DNA of 64,000 nt from Trinickia violacea (GTDB taxonomy: Bacteria > Pseudomonadota > Gammaproteobacteria > Burkholderiales > Burkholderiaceae): the NCBI RefSeq assembly GCF_005280735.1, contig NZ_CP040077.1:744001-808000 (forward strand), written 5' to 3'. The notes under the pieces are model-generated. The model saw only the letters and a list, made by a program, of their open reading frames with translations, searched no databases and was not told the DNA's origin. The position numbers and the translations under genes were made by a program. Each line of letters begins with the position of its first letter. The stretch's first letter is position 1. Below are positions 8,686 to 17,257 of this stretch, one piece after another.

Positions 8686-9645
8686 ATGTGCTACTCGGCT
8701 CAAATTCAGGCGGACTACCGCAAGTACGTAAGAATGTTCGGTGCTCATATGGGCATTCACGAATTCGCACAGTTGTTCTTTGAGCGCGCAGAGGGTAGCA
8801 AGACGAAGATACCGAAAGCGATGGAGGATGCTTTCGCCAACCCTCAGTCGGACGAGGAGTGTGAAATCAAGGCTCTCATCGACAAATACAACACCCAGCA
8901 GGTAGCGACGCTAGAGCGGGACTTGTTTAAACAACGGGCACGCCTTGCCGACGCGGAACGCTCGTTGCAAACCAAAGTAACGAAAGCCGCGACTGAGAGC
9001 CAGCGCATCGCAACAGACAAAATCGAATGGACCCTCGGCAAGCTTGAGGACATCCGACGTACGTCGCCCAAGGCACGCGATTCGCGCATCTTTCCGGGCC
9101 ACTACGCCCCGATTCTTGTAGTTGAAAATGGCCAGCGCGTCGTGAAACCGATGCGTTACCAGTGTCGCATTGCTGGCAAGCCGGCGAACTATGACGTGAG
9201 ATTTCCAGGCACCTACAATGCGCGTCGTGACAATCTGGGCGGCTTTTGGAAGCCACTTTTCGGCTACTCGCATGGGATTCTTGTCGTCAGTTCGTTCTAT
9301 GAGAACGTGAGCAGAGCGAAGATGGAGGGACGAGAACTCGCGGATGGCGAAAAGGACGAGAACGTCATTCTTCAGTTCGAGCCCCAACCGACGCATGACA
9401 TGCTCGTTGCGTGCCTCTGGTCCTGTTGGACTGGAAAAGGCGAACCCGACCTGTTGTCGTTCGCCGCAATCACGGACGAACCACCGCCAGAAATTGCAGC
9501 CGCAGGACACGACCGCTGCATCATTCCCATCAAACCGGAGAACGTCGACGCGTGGCTGAATCCGGATGCGTCGGACTTGGCGGCACAGTATGCGACTCTT
9601 GATGACCGGGACCGGCCATACTACGAGCACCGACTGGCTGCGTGA
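8686..9645 (+). CDS. SRAP-family (YedK/HMCES-like) abasic-site protein
   Basis: The start at 8686 is chosen over 8647 because GGAGG lies five bases upstream and because it gives Met-Cys, as the family needs Cys2 exposed after Met removal. SRAP proteins form a thiazolidine crosslink with abasic sites in single-stranded DNA. Expected active-site residues are visible: Cys2, Asn178 in YNARRDNL, Glu206 in SFYENV, and His275 in GHDRCIIP. The protein is 319 residues, about 100 more than E. coli YedK. The extra part is a helical, charged insert at about 45-120. It lies just downstream of the SOS cassette, so a shared role in damage tolerance is likely. No LexA box of its own was seen. Confidence 0.88.
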   Translation: MCYSAQIQADYRKYVRMFGAHMGIHEFAQLFFERAEGSKTKIPKAMEDAFANPQSDEECEIKALIDKYNTQQVATLERDLFKQRARLADAERSLQTKVTKAATESQRIATDKIEWTLGKLEDIRRTSPKARDSRIFPGHYAPILVVENGQRVVKPMRYQCRIAGKPANYDVRFPGTYNARRDNLGGFWKPLFGYSHGILVVSSFYENVSRAKMEGRELADGEKDENVILQFEPQPTHDMLVACLWSCWTGKGEPDLLSFAAITDEPPPEIAAAGHDRCIIPIKPENVDAWLNPDASDLAAQYATLDDRDRPYYEHRLAA

Positions 9646-9800
9646 GGGCCGTCTCCAGCCGTCTTTGATTGAATTGAATTGAAGCGTGAAAATCTAATAG
9701 GCACCGAGGGCTGTCAGGCAGTCGCCTTATAGTTCGCCGCCGCTGGAAACCGGCATCACGGAATAGAATGAAGGCCGCGAAAAGCTAGACCGGGGGTTTG

Positions 9801-12215
9801 ATGACAGGCATCGAAGAGGCCGCAACACGGCTGGGTACGAAGCCTTGGACCGCAGAAGCGATTCGGTCGGAGTTGCCCGTGCTTCGGCCGCTCGTTGCCG
9901 CGGATTTAGCGTGGCTTAAGAGGACCATTGAAGATTGCTTCAAATCGGGCAACGCCAGGCGAACCGAGGACCTGCTATGTCTGGCACTGCTGCACGCGGA
10001 GGAGCTTGTCCTTGGGAAAATAAGAAGTTGGGGGCATTTTCGTGCGAGTCGATATGGGTATGACGGCGCGTTTCTAATGCGAGTACTGACCAAGGTCACG
10101 AGCCGGGTCGGTGGAGACATGACCGCTGATGGCCTTGCATATTTGCAATCAATCATCGCTCTTACTGTGCTCTCGAAAGAAGCGGTGCATGTAAGGACTA
10201 GGCTGACGGCGACCCTCCGCGAAAAAAAATCGATAGCCCTTAAAAGCGCATACGCTGAACTGGACCTAGCGTTCCAGATACTGGAGATGAGCGGGCGAGA
10301 CCCAACATCGACCGACCACAGCATTGAGGAACTCGGCGAGGGGCTGTCGCTCCTCACGTACCTGTATTTCGAGTGTGTGACAGTTGAGCCGTACAATTTC
10401 GGGCTGGTAGATGAAGATGGATTGAGGTCTGGCTTGTACCGCCGGATGCTCGAGGACGCAATGTTGTTGCGGCAGATAGGTGAAGCCGAGACGCTGGTTG
10501 ATGCCTATGGGTATGTGGCAAGCGCGAGCGACGGGAGAATAACCGTCCGTGCACGTGACGAGCGACTTGAGCAGAGTATCCGACTCGGCTATATTCAGTT
10601 CGCGCTTTCGAGTATTTTGATATCGCAACAATGGCGGGCGGTCCACGCAGACTTACCGTCTTGTGGCGAGTTCGTCGACGCTTTGCGGGCTCGCAGCAGC
10701 CGACGTTGGCTGCGGCTTCTTATGCATCCTATCCCCCGTTACGCCCTGATGGTTCCAGGCTCCCCCTCGCTGCGGGAACAGTTGAGTGCAACTCCGTTCA
10801 GGGAGGAGGTGGTTCAGGTCGAAACCACTGCGTACAACATGTTCTGCAAGCCGGAGGAGCTGCTCGGTCTGAAGCTGAAGAATGGCTTACCGGTTGAAGA
10901 AGCACGGCAGGTGCAGCGTTACGTCGATATCTTGAGAACGCTGTTCTGGAGAGAGCTTGGCGGATTGCACGCACTTGACGAGCCGATTTCCATGCGAAGC
11001 CGCATTCCCGTTTTCAGCCGGGAAGACCTCAAAAAACTCCTGTCGACTTGCGTCCTCCCCGAGTACGTGGACAGGGTCATTGACGCGTTATCTCATTCCC
11101 GACAACGCGAATACTTCTTCGACATTCAGTACCGGCCGATTCTTGAAGTAGACGGGCGGTACATTGTTCCGCTGAACATACTTGGGATGTCAAATGTCTT
11201 CCGCAACCTGCTCCAGAGCACGGAGACACGAATCCAGTGGCCGAACGACAGGGACCCGGTTCAAGTCATGCTTGGAGCAGCGCTGAAGACTGCCGGCTTC
11301 CGGGCGCTCGCGCCATTGAAGACGAGACACGAAGGCCGTGAGCTCGACATCGATGTATTGGCGATGAGGGGTGACACGCTCTATCTTTTCGAATGCAAAA
11401 ATCCCATTCATCCAACAGGCATTCATGAACTCCGGAGGTCGCTCAACTACGCGCAGGACGCGGCGGGGCAACTGGACCGGGCGGCAGCGGCATTCCAGGA
11501 CAAGGAAAAGCGAGCCCAATTATTTCAACGGCTTGGCTGGGTGTGTCCACCGCAGCTGCGCATCAGGACTTGCGTGATGATGGGAAACCGGATGCTTAAT
11601 GGCTGGACAGTAGGAGGTCATCCGGTTCGCTCCGTCCGCGAGGCCGTGCGCCTGCTTGAGACCGGAACTGTCGGCATATTCGACCGAGAGTATCGAACCT
11701 GGAAAACGCGACACGCAACGAAAGTGGACCTGGATGAGTTCCTGTCAGAGGATTCGTTCGCGGTGCAGTCGCTGCGACTGATGGAGTCAGTACAGCGTAG
11801 TTATCAAATCGGTAAGGCATCGTTGACGTTCAACACATTCGCGCTCGACCTCGTCAAGCTCACCTTCGCCACAGATTCCACATTGCCGAGGGCCAACCTT
11901 CGGGTTCCTTCGTTGCGACGCGCTCGGCATCCCGAGCGGACCAACATCCGCCGACGCCCGTCGATACGCAAACCACCGCGGCATTACTTTGGCGTCACTG
12001 AGTTGGCGACCTGGTTGGGCCGTCCCGCACGAACCGTGCGAAGGGATGCGAATCGCGAGCCTTTGCGGGTTCCGCCGATGGCCGGTCCTCATGGGCGCCG
12101 CGCGTTGCGATGGGACCGCGCTGTTGTCAGGAAGTGGTTCGGGATTGAATCCGACGACGCGTTCCAGCGAGAGCTGGCGCGCAAATTCCGGGACGCCAAG
12201 GCGGCAAGGTCATAG
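9801..12215 (+). CDS. Large PD-(D/E)XK nuclease-like protein with C-terminal HTH
   Basis: This 804-residue protein has no family I can name. Near residues 514-533 the order RELDIDV, nine spacer residues, then YLFECKN gives Asp516/Asp518 and Glu531-x-Lys533, the PD-(D/E)XK nuclease pattern. The C-terminus (about 729-780, YFGVTELATWLGRPARTVRR) looks like a helix-turn-helix reader. The first 480 residues are mostly helical with no recognised motif. A TTG directly before the ATG could also start it; a G-rich ribosome-binding site precedes both. It lies alone between the SRAP gene and a small minus-strand gene. A role in restriction or phage defence is likely from context but unproved. Confidence 0.7.
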   Translation: MTGIEEAATRLGTKPWTAEAIRSELPVLRPLVAADLAWLKRTIEDCFKSGNARRTEDLLCLALLHAEELVLGKIRSWGHFRASRYGYDGAFLMRVLTKVTSRVGGDMTADGLAYLQSIIALTVLSKEAVHVRTRLTATLREKKSIALKSAYAELDLAFQILEMSGRDPTSTDHSIEELGEGLSLLTYLYFECVTVEPYNFGLVDEDGLRSGLYRRMLEDAMLLRQIGEAETLVDAYGYVASASDGRITVRARDERLEQSIRLGYIQFALSSILISQQWRAVHADLPSCGEFVDALRARSSRRWLRLLMHPIPRYALMVPGSPSLREQLSATPFREEVVQVETTAYNMFCKPEELLGLKLKNGLPVEEARQVQRYVDILRTLFWRELGGLHALDEPISMRSRIPVFSREDLKKLLSTCVLPEYVDRVIDALSHSRQREYFFDIQYRPILEVDGRYIVPLNILGMSNVFRNLLQSTETRIQWPNDRDPVQVMLGAALKTAGFRALAPLKTRHEGRELDIDVLAMRGDTLYLFECKNPIHPTGIHELRRSLNYAQDAAGQLDRAAAAFQDKEKRAQLFQRLGWVCPPQLRIRTCVMMGNRMLNGWTVGGHPVRSVREAVRLLETGTVGIFDREYRTWKTRHATKVDLDEFLSEDSFAVQSLRLMESVQRSYQIGKASLTFNTFALDLVKLTFATDSTLPRANLRVPSLRRARHPERTNIRRRPSIRKPPRHYFGVTELATWLGRPARTVRRDANREPLRVPPMAGPHGRRALRWDRAVVRKWFGIESDDAFQRELARKFRDAKAARS

Positions 12216-12431
12216 ACATGAGCAAGAAGGTAACGCCAGGCCGCCGTTGCTAACTTGAGGCTTGCATCCAAGGATGCGGCCACGCCGTGGTGGCCGTCAT
12301 CCGCGGTCTCGGTAAAACGTCTAGCGCGCACGACTAATGGCTTCTCCTGGGCAGGCCGTGAGACTCCCCGCTCATGACAAGTGAGTCCCATGATGCATCA
12401 ACTCAGCCATCAGGCTCCCACGTGCTGTCCA

Positions 12432-12851
12432 TCATCCATACGGAATCCATGCTTCGTCGCCCCTAAAGATGAAGATGGGGGTGCCGCCTGGGCGTTCACT
12501 ATCGAATATGTTGGGGAAAACAAATGACCGATGCGGCGTCCGGGTCGGGAGAATGAACAGTCGTTCGGCGTGTACGTCAACGACTGCAATTTTCCGCTCG
12601 TATTTGACTTCCATCCATTCAACTACGAAGAAACTCGAGCATGGGGACCATGCGAAGAGTCCAGCCCAGGCAAGGCCGGGAACGCGAGTCCCGTTCACCA
12701 ATATCTGGTGATACGAGTCTCCGTGCGGCGGCTCTCCTGCATAGGGAAGAAGCACAACAACTTTGCCGTCGGGGGAATGGATTTCGAAATCGTCGTAACC
12801 GAACCATACGCCCGTACCGTCGGCTGGCATTCTATTTAGGGTGGTCGTCAT
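12432..12851 (-). CDS. Hypothetical protein, beta-rich (about 139 aa)
   Basis: The frame is open to 12920, but the coherent part starts at 12851 (MTTTLNRMPADGTGVWF) or at 12830; no clear ribosome-binding site separates the choices. The product alternates strands and turns (DDFEIHSPDGKVVVLLPY, FVVEWMEVKYERKIAVVDV) and resembles a small beta-propeller or immunity-type fold, but no family is recognised. It is divergent from the H-NS-like gene. Confidence 0.55.
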   Translation of the reverse strand: MTTTLNRMPADGTGVWFGYDDFEIHSPDGKVVVLLPYAGEPPHGDSYHQILVNGTRVPGLAWAGLFAWSPCSSFFVVEWMEVKYERKIAVVDVHAERLFILPTRTPHRSFVFPNIFDSERPGGTPIFIFRGDEAWIPYG

Positions 12852-12944
12852 TGAGATGAGTGGCCTTTCGCTCAGCAAAGTTATGCGCGTGCCATGGTGC
12901 CTATGGCATAGTGCGGACATTCATCACCCACACCGGGAGTCCAT

Positions 12945-13859
12945 ATGGCAACACTAGAACAGATTCAGGCAAAGATGAAACAATTGCAGGCCCAAGCCGA
13001 TGCTCTGATTTCAAAGAAAGCTCAGGCGGTGGTCGACCAAATCCGAGCGCTGATGCTCAAACATGGTTTGACCACGGAAGATATCGAAGCCAAAGCGAAG
13101 GCAAAGCGGGCGGCAAAAGGGCTGACGGTCGGCGCGGCCGCGAACAAGACGAACGCCGCCACAGGCGAAAAAGCCAAAGTCGCACCTAAATATCAGCATC
13201 CCAAAACCGGCGCTACTTGGACTGGCCGCGGACGGGCTCCCGCATGGATTGCTGAGGCTAAAGACCGGAATAAATTCTTGATTGCAGGCAGTGCTGAAGC
13301 GACTGTCGCGGCGACCGCCGGAACAGCGAACAAGGCAAAGACTGCGGTCAAGAAGACGGTGTCGAAGGCTGTTGGTTCGGGTGCTGGAAAGGGGCAGCCG
13401 AAAGGTCGGCAGCCGGCGCTCTACCGTGACCCCAAGTCCGGTGCGGAGTGGAGGGGACGTGGACGTGCGCCGGCTTGGCTGGCTGGTGCCAAAGACCGTT
13501 CGAAGTTTTTGATTGATTCCACCGCTGCGGTTGCGGCCGATGCAACTGTTGCGAGCAAGACGAAGCAAGCGACCAAAAAAACCACGCCGGTTGCGAAGAA
13601 GGCGTCCGCCAAGACTGTAAAGGCGACCACGGCTCCGGCGGCGAAGAAAGCTGGCGCCAAGAAGGCTGTCAGCGCAAAGCGGGCTGCGCCTCAAAGCGCG
13701 GCATCCAAGAAATCGGCTGCCAAGAGAGCGGCGCCGACCGTAAAGAAGACTGCGACCAAGAAGGCATCGGCGACGCAGGCTGTTGTCGCCAATGGCACGG
13801 TCGCGAAAGCGGAAGTCGCCACAGCGCCGGAAAATCTAGCTGCTCAAGTGACGGCATAA
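12945..13859 (+). CDS. H-NS family protein with two DNA-binding domains and an H1-like tail
   Basis: The first 50 residues form an H-NS-type coiled-coil oligomerisation region (EQIQAKMKQLQAQADALI). Two copies of the H-NS DNA-binding motif follow. One is at about 83-112 (YQHPKTGATW, GRGRAPAWIAEAKDR) and one at about 160-190 (YRDPKSGAEW, GRGRAPAWLAGAKDR), both with the core RGRAPAW. Residues from about 200 on are a Lys/Ala/Pro-rich tail like eukaryotic histone H1 or AlgP. The protein should bind and silence AT-rich DNA. Usual H-NS proteins in this group have about 100 residues and one domain; this one has 304. It may control the neighbouring island genes. Confidence 0.88.
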   Translation: MATLEQIQAKMKQLQAQADALISKKAQAVVDQIRALMLKHGLTTEDIEAKAKAKRAAKGLTVGAAANKTNAATGEKAKVAPKYQHPKTGATWTGRGRAPAWIAEAKDRNKFLIAGSAEATVAATAGTANKAKTAVKKTVSKAVGSGAGKGQPKGRQPALYRDPKSGAEWRGRGRAPAWLAGAKDRSKFLIDSTAAVAADATVASKTKQATKKTTPVAKKASAKTVKATTAPAAKKAGAKKAVSAKRAAPQSAASKKSAAKRAAPTVKKTATKKASATQAVVANGTVAKAEVATAPENLAAQVTA

Positions 13860-13972
13860 AGGAGCAGTGAGAAGTTGATGAGCGGTTCCATCGGTTCTTA
13901 GACTCCGCAGGTCTTGTTCCAATGACACTGGCCGGCACAGTAAGACAGTCGCGACCTGCCGCGTCGCGACAA

Positions 13973-14440
13973 TCACTCGACCAGCTTAGCGGGATGCAGA
14001 CCATCCTCCGAGACGCTGCCGAACCAAATCCCTTCTGCTGTCTCGCTCGTTCCCACAATGAGCATCATCATGCAGTTCAAGTCGTGCTTTGAATTGCCGT
14101 ATATCCCCTGAATCTTATCGATATCGGCTGACGACGGCTCAGGGAACGACTCAGGATGCGAATGCCAGTCGCCGACGTAGTGTAGCCCGTCGGCAAACAG
14201 CGCTTCTATCTCCTGCTGCTCATCACGCCGGGAAGGCCAGAAGAACGTCCTCCCACGCCGCGACTTCGTCGTCGGCTCTGTCGCGCATAGAATGACCATC
14301 CGGTCGGCGTCAAAGCGCGCGAACAGTTGGCCACCCGCTTCACTTGACGTGGCCTTTATTTGACGATAACGGTAAAGCGTATCCAGCACGTCGTCGGTCA
14401 GTTCAACGTGCCCGAAGGCTGTTAGATAGCACTTACTCAT
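13973..14440 (-). CDS. cap3: Cap3, JAMM/MPN deconjugating protease of type II CBASS
   Basis: This 155-residue protein carries a complete JAMM zinc motif: Glu34 (SSEAGGQLF), then His93-x-His95, Ser103 and Asp106 in DWHSHPESFPEPSSAD. In type II CBASS, Cap3 removes conjugates made by Cap2 from the cyclic-nucleotide synthase. It is the last gene of the operon. Its ATG overlaps the Cap2 stop as ATGA. The protein is intact and of usual length. Confidence 0.9.
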   Translation of the reverse strand: MSKCYLTAFGHVELTDDVLDTLYRYRQIKATSSEAGGQLFARFDADRMVILCATEPTTKSRRGRTFFWPSRRDEQQEIEALFADGLHYVGDWHSHPESFPEPSSADIDKIQGIYGNSKHDLNCMMMLIVGTSETAEGIWFGSVSEDGLHPAKLVE

Positions 14441-16227
14441 TGCGGGCTAACAGCCTCATTCGACGGCGGGACGAGTTGATGCCGGTACACCTTCTGGAAG
14501 CCCGGGCCGTCGAAGACCAGCGGACGCCAGAACGGCTTAATTTCGGCGCCCGTCTTCAACAGATTTTCGTACTGTCCAATCCACGTCCATGTTTGCCCGG
14601 TCGTGACCTCGCTCGTCGCAGTTGCAATGGCCAGACTGACAGTCATCGCAGCAACCTCAGCTGAGGCTGCCGCAGAAAATGGTTGATAGAACGCACCACA
14701 TGCCGCCTCTCGCGGCGTGTCACCCGTCACCTTCGCCACCTGGTAAATCGCTTCACCATACTCATTCAGCGCCCACTGCAGCGATGCGTCAGCCGACACG
14801 AAAGTGGCGTGGCCTGCGACCCCATATCGTTCGAGCCACGCGAAGATGGTCGGTGGGACTTCCGCTTCTTCGAGCAAAGCGTTCAGTTCAGCCTCGGAAA
14901 TCCAGTCGCCGGTCGCACTAATAACGAGGTCAGCCTTCTCAAAAAGCCTTGCGTTGCTTTCCCGCGCGAGCTGCCATTTCGACGCAAGTGCGAGAATTGA
15001 ATAGTCCACGTATCTCGCAATGATTTCATCGCGCAACGCCTCCGCCTTATTCCTTCCGATGTAATGGGCGCCCAATATGTGCCTGCCGACGTTCTGGTAA
15101 GTGAGAGCGTCTCCGTCAATGAGGGTCATCTTGCGCACGCCGGCCTGCGCCAGCAGCATGGCCACCGTCGCGCCCAGCGCGCCACAACCCACCACGACCA
15201 CATTGAGGTTTTTCACCGCATCAACAGCTTCTCCTGCCGTGCGTCGGACAAGGAAGTCGCTGTCAACTCGAACAACAGATGCGCGCTTGCTAGGAAACCT
15301 AGCTTGCGACAGCCTGTTCGTCAGGACGTTCGCTGGAACCCTTACACGGTTGCGCCCAGACAAGAAAGCTTGGCCGCGATTGGGCGGATGCGGGAATTGA
15401 TGTTGGACCTGCGTGATTGTCGCGCCCATCACCGGCTGACCGTCATGCTCAAAACACCATACAACTACGACGTCTTCGCCGAGGCGAACCGACGTCAATA
15501 CCATCTCCACTGCTTCCGGGCATCGTCGGAACAGGAGGCGGAGAAGTTCCGCCGAGTTCGACGGATAGTCTTCCGGATAGAGAGGCTCTTTCAAGCGCAC
15601 GAACGTTGCTTTGCGGACGCTTTGACGCCTGACCGGACGCCCCAGCTTCTTCATCCAGTCTTCAACGCCCTCGGTAGAGTCGGCGACCATCACGCTCTTC
15701 GCCACGTTCACGGTGTAGACAGTCCGCGTCTGCACAAAATCGCGAAGCCAGACATAGACGCCGCGCCCTTCCGCGCAGTCCAAGGTCCAGTACGTACCAA
15801 ACTCGTCGAGATAGTCTTTCCGGTTTGCACCAGTCAGCGCGTCCGAATAGACTTTGACGGCTTCCTCTACGAGATAAACCGCCAACTCGCCCGTGACGGG
15901 CAGCCTAATCGGTGTCGACGACGGCAGCAAACAGAACACACCATCGCCTTCGAGATGAGGCATCTCGCACGGTTCAGGGCGCCGCTCGACCGCAATGCGC
16001 GGCACCCGGAAGGCGCCCTCCCGCTCCAGAGCGACGATGAGTGGTTCCGGCAGCCCCAACTCTGCTGCCGGAATCCGCCATCCGAGAGTGAATCCCCGAT
16101 TAGGGTATAGGCGCGCGAGTGCTGGCTCGGTGAGTTCCGAGGTGCCAGGCCAACGTCCGACGAGGGTCTCGAACGTTGGCGACAGAACGCCTTCCGTCAC
16201 CACCATTGCCATTGCGCTATCAGGCAT
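14437..16227 (-). CDS. cap2: Cap2, E2-E1 ubiquitin-transfer-like enzyme of type II CBASS
   Basis: This 596-residue fusion has an E2-like N-terminal part with a likely catalytic Cys99 (DGVFCLLP). A ThiF/E1-type adenylation domain has VVVVGCGALG (343-352), Asp371/Asp373 and Arg382. A probable E1 active-site Cys510 sits in REAACGAFYQPF. In characterised systems Cap2 attaches the C-terminus of the CD-NTase to target molecules, which primes the synthase for cyclic nucleotide production. It overlaps the CD-NTase gene by eight bases. Met6 or Met8 could also be the start. Confidence 0.9.
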   Translation of the reverse strand: MPDSAMAMVVTEGVLSPTFETLVGRWPGTSELTEPALARLYPNRGFTLGWRIPAAELGLPEPLIVALEREGAFRVPRIAVERRPEPCEMPHLEGDGVFCLLPSSTPIRLPVTGELAVYLVEEAVKVYSDALTGANRKDYLDEFGTYWTLDCAEGRGVYVWLRDFVQTRTVYTVNVAKSVMVADSTEGVEDWMKKLGRPVRRQSVRKATFVRLKEPLYPEDYPSNSAELLRLLFRRCPEAVEMVLTSVRLGEDVVVVWCFEHDGQPVMGATITQVQHQFPHPPNRGQAFLSGRNRVRVPANVLTNRLSQARFPSKRASVVRVDSDFLVRRTAGEAVDAVKNLNVVVVGCGALGATVAMLLAQAGVRKMTLIDGDALTYQNVGRHILGAHYIGRNKAEALRDEIIARYVDYSILALASKWQLARESNARLFEKADLVISATGDWISEAELNALLEEAEVPPTIFAWLERYGVAGHATFVSADASLQWALNEYGEAIYQVAKVTGDTPREAACGAFYQPFSAAASAEVAAMTVSLAIATATSEVTTGQTWTWIGQYENLLKTGAEIKPFWRPLVFDGPGFQKVYRHQLVPPSNEAVSPQ

Positions 16228-17257
16228 AGCGTCCTTCGCCGCCCGACTTCACGACCGGCCCAGAGGGTTGACGCGACTCCGTCGAAACGAACTTCGCACT
16301 CGCCTTCGCGGCTTCCTCGAGCGATTCAATCTCTTTGTCGAAGTAGTCGGTGCAGAAGAACCACTTCAACGCCTTGAGCGCTTCAAGGTCCGTCGCCTTC
16401 GCGTCGCCGAGCGGCGCGAGACCATCAACAGCTTCGTTCAGTTTGTCTCGGAGATTGACCATATTGGCGTCGGAGGCCGTCTTCGTCACGTTCTCGTACT
16501 CCGGGACCGGCCGGCTAACTATCAGGTTCCAGCGCAGCCGATTGTGCATCTGCTGCACCGTTTGATAGAGCGCGTGGTCTTCACGGTCTGGATAGCCGCC
16601 GTACGGATAGACCTCATTCGTCAGAATCGACAGGACGAAGCCGCTAGGCAAGGACCAGGACGCGCGGCTCTTCGACCACGCCTTCAGCAGGCGCACCAGG
16701 CGGCGCATCTGGCGCCCATCGACGACGTCAGGACTCTTCTGTGTGACGTTGTCCTGGAACCATTCGGTGACCGCCTCCGGGTCGGAATGCTTCCAGTCTG
16801 CGGCGGCGAGTTCGTACTTCGCCTCGTCGCCCTCGCCAATTTCGCGGTACACGGGCATGTCGATTGTGAAGCCATCCGCGTAGAAGACGCGCACGCAGTT
16901 CTTCAGCACTTCCGGAGGACGCTCGAACGCATTGTCGTAGTTCAATGCGTCGCGCACCATGCACTTGGCGTCATAGGCATTGAACTTGCCGCCGCGGTCG
17001 CCAACAAGCTTGTCTTCATGAAAAACGACACCGTTGTCGATGTCCGAGGTAATGGAGTTCGACTGGGTCATCGTGTGCATCGCGTATGAACCTTGCTTGA
17101 CGAACCTGTCGACCTTCGGCTTTTTGTTCCGTTCCAATCCACGCTCCAGCCGCTCTTCGCAGCTGCGCCGGCGATTACGCATATCCGACTTGGTCTCCTC
17201 GGTGAGCGCGACCTCACACTTAAAGAAGGCAAGAAGCTGCTTGTTAACATTCGCCAT
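16220..17257 (-). CDS. cdnA: CD-NTase (DncV-like cyclic dinucleotide synthase) of CBASS
   Basis: The 345-residue protein has the nucleotidyltransferase signature QGSYAMHTM (Gly56-Ser57), Asp72-x-Asp74 in SDIDNGVVF, and a third catalytic Asp133 in GFTIDMPVYR. The layout matches DncV, which makes 3',3'-cGAMP; the product here is inferred from the DncV-like sequence and the patatin partner. The C-terminus, ending GGEGRYA, is a free small-residue tail suitable for Cap2 attachment. The gene overlaps capV upstream by one base and cap2 downstream by eight. The exact clade letter is my best guess. Confidence 0.88.
   Translation of the reverse strand: MANVNKQLLAFFKCEVALTEETKSDMRNRRRSCEERLERGLERNKKPKVDRFVKQGSYAMHTMTQSNSITSDIDNGVVFHEDKLVGDRGGKFNAYDAKCMVRDALNYDNAFERPPEVLKNCVRVFYADGFTIDMPVYREIGEGDEAKYELAAADWKHSDPEAVTEWFQDNVTQKSPDVVDGRQMRRLVRLLKAWSKSRASWSLPSGFVLSILTNEVYPYGGYPDREDHALYQTVQQMHNRLRWNLIVSRPVPEYENVTKTASDANMVNLRDKLNEAVDGLAPLGDAKATDLEALKALKWFFCTDYFDKEIESLEEAAKASAKFVSTESRQPSGPVVKSGGEGRYA

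Noticed and set aside
15064..16110. 348-codon open frame antisense to cap2
   Set aside because: The minus strand holds the E2-E1 enzyme with clear motifs; this frame has none.
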